Assembly (NCBI GenBank): GCA_013140935.1 | Contig: JABFSD010000275.1 | Coordinates: forward strand, 1-6,907 | From: Acidobacteriota bacterium | Lineage (GTDB): Bacteria > Acidobacteriota > Blastocatellia > RBC074 | Direction: 5' to 3' | Length of the DNA stretch: 6,907 nt | Part shown: positions 1-4,301 of the stretch, piece after piece | Layout of the letters: every line of letters starts with the position of its first letter | How positions within the stretch are numbered: position 1 is the first letter of the stretch | Translations under genes and position numbers: made by a program | The notes under the pieces: model-generated | The model's input: the letters and a program-made list of their open reading frames with translations, nothing else | What the model was told of the DNA's origin: nothing | The model's database searches: none

Positions 1-1636
1 CCTGATTTCCGGTCGTCGCTTGCAATTGGATTCCCTCCAGGGCATTGGCCGAGATAAGGTTGCGTTTGTCAGCGGTGTTGCCGCCAATCAGATGATTCAT
101 GCCGCCGATAATGCCCACGCCGTTACGCCCATTGGCGCGTGCCAGCGTGCCGGTGACATCTACGCCGAGGTAGTTGGCTTCGAGCCGCGCGTTGACGGCT
201 TGAAGGTTGACGCCGTCATCGCTGAACCGATTGATGACCAGCCCGCGCACGATGACGCCAGACCCACTGATCAACAGTCCGCTGCTGTTCGGCGCATTGC
301 TGCCGTCCAACTCGATCTTGAGCGTGAGCGGCCAACTGGCATTGCTCGCGCCCGGTTGCGTCAGGCCATCAATCGTGACCGGCTGCGTAATGATGGGCAA
401 GGCTGACGCGGGCTTGATGCTCCAGTGCTGCGTGGCCGCGACGTAGCCCGGATCGCTGGTCGGAATGTTGAAGTTGATTTGTCCGCCACACATTCCCGCA
501 TTGTTGTCGGTAATGGCCTGACGCAGGCTGCCCGCGCCGCTGTCGGCAGTCGTCGTCACGACACAAGAGGTCGCACCGCCGGAACCCGCTTGCAGGACGG
601 TGAAGGTCTTGTCCCAAACCGTGATCGTGCCGGTGCGCGGTGTGACATTGGGGTTGGACGCGACGGTGAAGTTGGCCGTGCCGCTCCCGGTGTTGGCGAG
701 GCTTGGGCCGTACGAAATCGTTATGAAGCTGGATGAAGTGATCTGTTGCCAGGTGTAATCACCGGTCACAGTGACGGCGAAGCTGCCCGCGCCGCCCGCC
801 GCCGCAAAGTTCTGTTGCGTGGGATTGATGGTCAGCGTTGGGCAAGCGGTGGGCGCGAACGCGACGATGTCAGCCAAAAATCCGCTGGAAGTCGCGTCCG
901 CCAGCGAGCCGACGCAACAGGCTTGAGGAATTCCCCTGAAGGTGCTGCAACGCTGCACGCCGTCCACCCAGACCGGGCCGGCGGGTGCCTGGGCGCGAAT
1001 GCCGCCGTTGATACAATCCGGCGGAACCGAGTTGTCGAGTACCCCGTGGGTCAAGTCGAACCAAATCCCGCTGTCCGCGTGATTCAACTCGTCCAGCGTC
1101 GGGGCGTTGCCGGGCAACGGAGCATGCGCCAGGTTGAGCCAGAGTACCTGGAATTTTACGCGCAGCGTTTCGTCCGTCGTCCCCATTCGCACGTTAAAGG
1201 TGAAAGTCGTTTGCGCCGCCTGCGCCTGATTGTCCACGATGGTCTCAATCATGGGCGGAGGGGACGGAGCGGTGTAGTCGTAGTAAAACTGAATTTGTTC
1301 CGTCCAGGACTGTGAGCCATTCGGGCCGTCGTAGTCCATAAAGATGCGCGAGCCTTCGCCGAAGGGTTTGCAGACTCCGCCCACGCGCGTGCAGGACAAT
1401 TCAAACCGGTACTGGGTAAATTTCCCTCCCACCGCAAAATCGAGCGAGGGCGGGATGCCGACATTGGTTCCCGTCCAGCCCTGCTTGCTGGTGATCGAAT
1501 AGCAAACCATTTCCGGCGGCGTCTGGGCGGCGGTTACCTTGCGTTCGGCGACGCGCAACAGCCAGCCAGAGAAGGCGACGCCAACCAGTGTCAGGGTCAG
1601 GATGGTGAATAAAAGGCGATTTCGTTTTGCTTGCAT
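1..1636 (-). CDS. Exported BACON-like / right-handed beta-helix protein, C-terminally incomplete
   Basis: The frame is open from ATG at 1636 to the left edge, giving 545 visible residues with no stop. Residues about 1-37 have a basic start (QAKRNR), a hydrophobic stretch (about 8-27) and then RVAERK and TAAQ, so this is a signal peptide or signal anchor. Residues about 40-260 form a module I do not recognise, with cysteines at 45, 82, 89, 208, 230, 240 and 241. Residues about 265-350 resemble a BACON/Ig-like beta-sandwich (TLTINPTQQNF, a Trp in TWQQI, GSGTANFTV, RTGTITV, FTVLQAG). Next comes TTTADSGAGSLRQAI (361-375), a CSLREC-like entry motif, then beta-helix rungs (TIDGLTQPGASN, VIVRGLVINRF, LEANYLGVD, HLIGGN, NLISANALEGIQL). 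Such proteins are usually cell-surface or secreted, with binding or carbohydrate-related roles; no catalytic site can be assigned. The start is supported by a GAGGAAA ribosome site. It is probably co-transcribed with the small gene upstream. Confidence 0.85.
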   Translation of the reverse strand, partial: MQAKRNRLLFTILTLTLVGVAFSGWLLRVAERKVTAAQTPPEMVCYSITSKQGWTGTNVGIPPSLDFAVGGKFTQYRFELSCTRVGGVCKPFGEGSRIFMDYDGPNGSQSWTEQIQFYYDYTAPSPPPMIETIVDNQAQAAQTTFTFNVRMGTTDETLRVKFQVLWLNLAHAPLPGNAPTLDELNHADSGIWFDLTHGVLDNSVPPDCINGGIRAQAPAGPVWVDGVQRCSTFRGIPQACCVGSLADATSSGFLADIVAFAPTACPTLTINPTQQNFAAAGGAGSFAVTVTGDYTWQQITSSSFITISYGPSLANTGSGTANFTVASNPNVTPRTGTITVWDKTFTVLQAGSGGATSCVVTTTADSGAGSLRQAITDNNAGMCGGQINFNIPTSDPGYVAATQHWSIKPASALPIITQPVTIDGLTQPGASNASWPLTLKIELDGSNAPNSSGLLISGSGVIVRGLVINRFSDDGVNLQAVNARLEANYLGVDVTGTLARANGRNGVGIIGGMNHLIGGNTADKRNLISANALEGIQLQATTGNQ

Positions 1637-1641
1637 GTCGG

Positions 1642-1648
1642 TTTCCTC
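1642..1648 (-). promoter_or_regulatory. Ribosome binding site of the exported beta-helix gene
   Basis: On the minus strand GAGGAAA lies five bases before the ATG at 1636, a good Shine-Dalgarno match. It fixes the start of the exported protein. It sits inside the 23-bp gap after the stop of the upstream small gene, which fits translation from one shared mRNA. Confidence 0.7.
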
Positions 1649-1659
1649 GGTGTCGGTTA

Positions 1660-1902
1660 TCAGATTAATGAGTTCGTGCAGATGAACAGCGTTCCGTCCG
1701 GCGTCTCGATAAAATGGAGTTGCCCGGCTTCGATCCGACGATAGATCGTGCGCGGGGTGACGGCGGACAGGGCCGCCGCTGCTTCCGGGGTCACCATCCT
1801 GACGGCGGCAGCGCAGGCGGAACACCAAGCCTCGGTTTCCGGCTTGCGCCGCCTGACGATTTGCACTTGATAAGTTTCAATGGTGGTTTCAGTTCTTTTC
1901 AT
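1660..1902 (-). CDS. Small CxxC / helix-turn-helix domain protein (80 aa)
   Basis: The chosen start is the ATG at 1902 (MKRTETTIETYQVQIVRRR), giving 80 residues to the TGA at 1660-1662. A basic N-terminal beta-like strand is followed by WCSAC (Cys27 and Cys30). Then comes a segment resembling an excisionase/MerR-type helix-turn-helix: VTPEAAAALSAVTPRTIYRRIEAG (about 38-60) and a wing-like GQLHFIETPDGTLFIC. The pattern VTPEEAAALxxVSxRTIYRxxExG is common in small DNA-binding proteins. DNA binding is therefore inferred, as is a redox or metal role for the single CxxC. The ribosome site is weak (AGAG about eight bases upstream). The frame stays open upstream to an ATG at 2076, but that longer form would be rich in Lys/Arg/Pro, would run through palindromic DNA and would overlap the divergent gene, so the short form is preferred. 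Its stop is 23 bp before the exported beta-helix gene, so the two are probably one operon. Confidence 0.75.
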   Translation of the reverse strand: MKRTETTIETYQVQIVRRRKPETEAWCSACAAAVRMVTPEAAAALSAVTPRTIYRRIEAGQLHFIETPDGTLFICTNSLI

Positions 1903-1945
1903 CACTTGCTCTGTGTTGGCGATACGCTGATGCAGTGCGTTAAAC

Positions 1946-1972
1946 TCCGGCAGTCGTTGCCAACGCGCCGGA
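1946..1972. promoter_or_regulatory. Nested inverted repeat in the divergent intergenic region
   Basis: Outer arms TCCGGC (1946-1951) and GCCGGA (1967-1972) are perfect complements. Inside them, CGTTG (1955-1959) and CAACG (1961-1965) are a second perfect pair around C1960. Single-stranded, this can fold as a 6-bp stem, a small asymmetric internal loop and a 4-bp stem closed by a 3-base loop. It lies 44-70 bases upstream of the small HTH gene start, so it would be in that transcript's leader if transcription starts near 2000. It could be a leader hairpin or a dyad operator. There is no U-tract, so it does not look like a terminator. Confidence 0.45.
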
Positions 1973-1977
1973 CAATA

Positions 1978-1993
1978 GCCAGCCGCTGGCGGC
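1978..1993. promoter_or_regulatory. Overlapping GC-rich inverted repeats
   Basis: GCCAGC (1978-1983) and GCTGGC (1985-1990) form a 13-base palindrome centred on C1984. Overlapping it, GCCGC (1982-1986) and GCGGC (1989-1993) form a second inverted repeat. As RNA the two foldings exclude each other, and each stem is only about five pairs. It is either an operator-like dyad between the divergent genes or a small structure in the small HTH gene's leader. Chance in GC-rich DNA is a real alternative. Confidence 0.3.
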
Positions 1994-2004
1994 GAAGTCT
2001 TGCC

Positions 2005-2011
2005 TATACTA
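2005..2011. promoter_or_regulatory. Candidate -10 element(s) of the divergent promoters
   Basis: TATACT (2005-2010, plus strand) matches the sigma70 -10 consensus at five of six positions and is followed by an eight-A run (2011-2018). Read on the minus strand the same spot gives TAGTAT. It could therefore serve the regulator gene (start near 2017, a leader of about 40 bases) or the small HTH operon (leader of about 100 bases). I found no convincing -35 box at normal spacing in either direction, so this is a weak call that rests on AT-richness and position between divergent genes. Confidence 0.3.
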
Positions 2012-2017
2012 AAAAAA

Positions 2018-2050
2018 AGTTTTGAATTAGTTTTGAACGAGTTCTTCCTA
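2018..2050 (+). repeat. Tandem 11-bp-period repeat, candidate winged-helix operator
   Basis: AGTTTTGAA occurs exactly at 2018-2026 and again at 2029-2037, a period of 11 bp. A third, degraded copy, AGTTCTTCC, follows in the same register at 2040-2048. The array ends about six bases before the regulator's ATG at 2056. OmpR/PhoB-family winged-helix domains typically bind head-to-tail direct repeats spaced one helical turn (about 11 bp) apart, and the adjacent gene encodes such a domain. Autoregulation is inferred. A small dyad GAAC-GA-GTTC (2035-2044) overlaps copies two and three. Confidence 0.5.
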
Positions 2051-2055
2051 CGCTT

Positions 2056-4284
2056 ATGAGCTTGCAGTCGAAGCACTTATACGAATTCGGTCCGTTCTCT
2101 ATTGATCCTGAAGAACGGGTTTTGTTTCGGGACGGACGCCCGCTGGCGCTGCCGCCCAAGAGCTTCGACACGCTCATCGCGCTGGTCGAGCGCAGCGGCC
2201 ATATCGTGGAAAAAGATGAATTGATGCAGAAGGTCTGGCCCGACACGTTTGTAGAAGAGGTCAATCTGGCGCGTCACGTCTCGAACCTAAGAAAGGTGCT
2301 GGGCGAAGAGGGCGGCGAGCGGCCCTATATCGAAACCGTCGCTCGGCGCGGTTACCGCTTCAACGCCACGGTGCGCGCCGTCTCGGTAAATGCGCCGGTA
2401 AATGCCATGGTTGTCGCTGACGAAGCGGAAGAACTGGTAGTCGAGACGCGCACCCTCGCACGCATCGTGACGCAGGAAATTGAGGAAGAAAAAGTCGTAT
2501 TGCCGGTCGCCGCTCTGCCCGCAGGAACCGAATCATCTGGCACAAAATGGCTGAAGTGGGCGGCGGCCTGCGCGGTAATCGCAGTGATCGGTTTCGGCCT
2601 TTGGCGCTGGTTCAATCAGAGCGAAGCCGCGCGTCCGGCGGCGGCGTTCAAAACTGTGCCGTTCACCAGCTTTCCCGGCGCAGAACGCGACCCGGCCTTT
2701 TCGCCCGACGGCAGCCGCCTGGCCTATACGTGGAACGGCGAAAAGCAGGGCAACTTCGACATCTATGTTCAGGTGATTAAAGCCGGGCCGCCGCTGCGAC
2801 TCACCAGCCATCCCGACCGTGACATAGCTCCCGCGTGGTCGCCCGATGGCAGCTACCTTGCCTTTGCTCGCGTCTCCAACAACGAACGCGCCATCTATAC
2901 CATTCCGGCGCTGGGCGGGCCGGAGCGGAAATTACTGACCATCAATGCGGCTAGCGAAACTTGGATCACGGCGCGCTTGTCGTGGTCGCCGGATGGAAAA
3001 TTCATCGCGTTCGCCGGAGCCGGTTCGATTCAGACTTCGGAGGGCATCACATTGCTGACGGTGGATACGCTCGAACATCGCCGCTTTTTGCCTACGCCCG
3101 CCGAGTATTTAGACCTTGCTCCGGCCTTTTCACCGGACGGCCAGACGCTGGCCTTCATCCGCAGCCACGGCTCATCGAATCGGGATATTTATCTGGTTCC
3201 GTCCACGGGCGGAGAAGCGCGGCGACTGACCAATGAAAACCGCTGGATTGATAATCTGGCCTGGACGGCGGACTCGCGCGAAATCGTTTTCCTGGCGGGA
3301 CAAGGCCCCAGCCAGACGATGCGGCGAGTAGCGGTGGCGGATGGCGTGCCGAGGGAATTGCCGCTCGGCGATGGCAACGGTTATGAAGCGACGATTTCTT
3401 TGCTCGGCCATCGGCTGGCCTATACGCAATTGCAATTGGATTGGAACATCACGCGCTGGGCCAATCCTGTGTCGTCGGGGAAACCCTCGCTGTCCGTCAC
3501 GTTAATTGCCTCGACCAAACTCGACTCTCATCCGCAATACTCGCCGGACGGCAACCAGATCGTTTTCACTTCAGAACGCAGCGGCCATCAGGAGATTTGG
3601 ATGAGCGACAGCGAGGGATCGAATCAAACGCGGCTGACGCATTTCAATGGGCCGTTGTTGGGTACGCCGCGCTGGTCGCCCGACAGTCGGCAAATCGCTT
3701 TCGATTGCGCCGCCACCGGCGTCAAAGATATTTACGTCGTGAGTGTCGAAGGAGATACGCCGCGCCGTTTGACGACTGACGCGGCTGAAGAAGTGCGGCC
3801 CAGTTGGTCGCGCGATGGCAAGTGGATTTACTTTGGCTCTAACCGCACGGGCGATTGGCAAGTGTGGAAAACGCCGGTAGCAGGCGGTTCCATCACGCAA
3901 CTCACCCGCCACGGCGGACGCGAAGCCTTTGAATCTTTCGACGCGCAGTTCGTCTATTACTTCATAGACAACGCCCGCACCGGCCTCTGGCGCGTTCCCG
4001 TCACGGGCGGCGAAGAAACCCGCGTCATCGAGCGCGCCGCCCAAGGCCATTGGGCTTTGTCATCCGCTGGCATCTATTTTCTGACACCTGCTTCAGACCG
4101 TAGCAGCACTCACATTCAACTCTTCGATTTTGCCAGCGGACAAATCAAAACGCTGCTCACCATGGATCGTGAACTGATCGTGAAAGGCCCGGGCTTTTCC
4201 ATCTCACCCGATGAACGTTGGTTTCTTTACGCCAATTTAGATCAGAGCGGCAGCGATCTCGTACTGATAGAAAATTTTCGCTGA
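2056..4284 (+). CDS. Membrane-anchored winged-helix regulator with TolB/PD40 beta-propeller (CadC-like)
   Basis: A complete 742-residue protein. Residues about 8-103 are an OmpR/CadC-type DNA-binding domain (Trans_reg_C): YEFGPFSIDP, LPPKSFDTLIALVE, DELMQKVWPDTFVEEVNLAR with HVSNLRKVLGE in the recognition region, and the wing YIETVARRGYRF. A Glu-rich linker (about 110-160) leads to one membrane helix at about 165-186 (WAAACAVIAVIGFGLWRW). The rest is a repeat array of the PD40/TolB type, xxxFSPDGxxLAFxx, at about residues 212, 258, 307, 355, 400, 492, 537, 581 and 715, enough for one large or two smaller propellers. By analogy with CadC the N-terminus binds DNA in the cytoplasm and the propeller senses something outside the membrane; the ligand is unknown. 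There is no receiver domain, so this is a one-component sensor. No clear Shine-Dalgarno precedes the ATG; instead an 11-bp tandem repeat abuts it. It is divergent from the small HTH operon and convergent with smc. Confidence 0.9.
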   Translation: MSLQSKHLYEFGPFSIDPEERVLFRDGRPLALPPKSFDTLIALVERSGHIVEKDELMQKVWPDTFVEEVNLARHVSNLRKVLGEEGGERPYIETVARRGYRFNATVRAVSVNAPVNAMVVADEAEELVVETRTLARIVTQEIEEEKVVLPVAALPAGTESSGTKWLKWAAACAVIAVIGFGLWRWFNQSEAARPAAAFKTVPFTSFPGAERDPAFSPDGSRLAYTWNGEKQGNFDIYVQVIKAGPPLRLTSHPDRDIAPAWSPDGSYLAFARVSNNERAIYTIPALGGPERKLLTINAASETWITARLSWSPDGKFIAFAGAGSIQTSEGITLLTVDTLEHRRFLPTPAEYLDLAPAFSPDGQTLAFIRSHGSSNRDIYLVPSTGGEARRLTNENRWIDNLAWTADSREIVFLAGQGPSQTMRRVAVADGVPRELPLGDGNGYEATISLLGHRLAYTQLQLDWNITRWANPVSSGKPSLSVTLIASTKLDSHPQYSPDGNQIVFTSERSGHQEIWMSDSEGSNQTRLTHFNGPLLGTPRWSPDSRQIAFDCAATGVKDIYVVSVEGDTPRRLTTDAAEEVRPSWSRDGKWIYFGSNRTGDWQVWKTPVAGGSITQLTRHGGREAFESFDAQFVYYFIDNARTGLWRVPVTGGEETRVIERAAQGHWALSSAGIYFLTPASDRSSTHIQLFDFASGQIKTLLTMDRELIVKGPGFSISPDERWFLYANLDQSGSDLVLIENFR

Positions 4285-4301
4285 AAGTTACCTGATGCGG
4301 C

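Noticed and set aside
746..1315. 189-residue plus-strand open frame
   Set aside because: It is antisense to the exported beta-helix gene, which has clear domain patterns in its own frame; the composition is Arg/Gly-rich, as expected of a shadow frame in GC-rich DNA.
1660..2076. 138-residue longer form of the small HTH protein starting at ATG 2076
   Set aside because: The extra 58 residues are basic and low-quality, cover palindromic and AT-rich intergenic DNA and the 11-bp repeat, and overlap the divergent regulator's start. The 80-residue form begins right at a family-like N-terminus.
18..3440. Shared word GCAATTGGATT near 20 and near 3431
   Set aside because: It is a single 11-base match between two coding regions on different strands and in unrelated proteins, best explained by chance.
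3571..4050. 159-residue minus-strand open frame
   Set aside because: It lies wholly antisense to the PD40 repeats of the regulator and has no recognisable motif.
4270..4279. Perfect palindrome GAAAATTTTC at the end of the regulator gene
   Set aside because: It has no loop and low GC, so it cannot act as a terminator hairpin, and a 10-base palindrome alone is weak evidence for a site.
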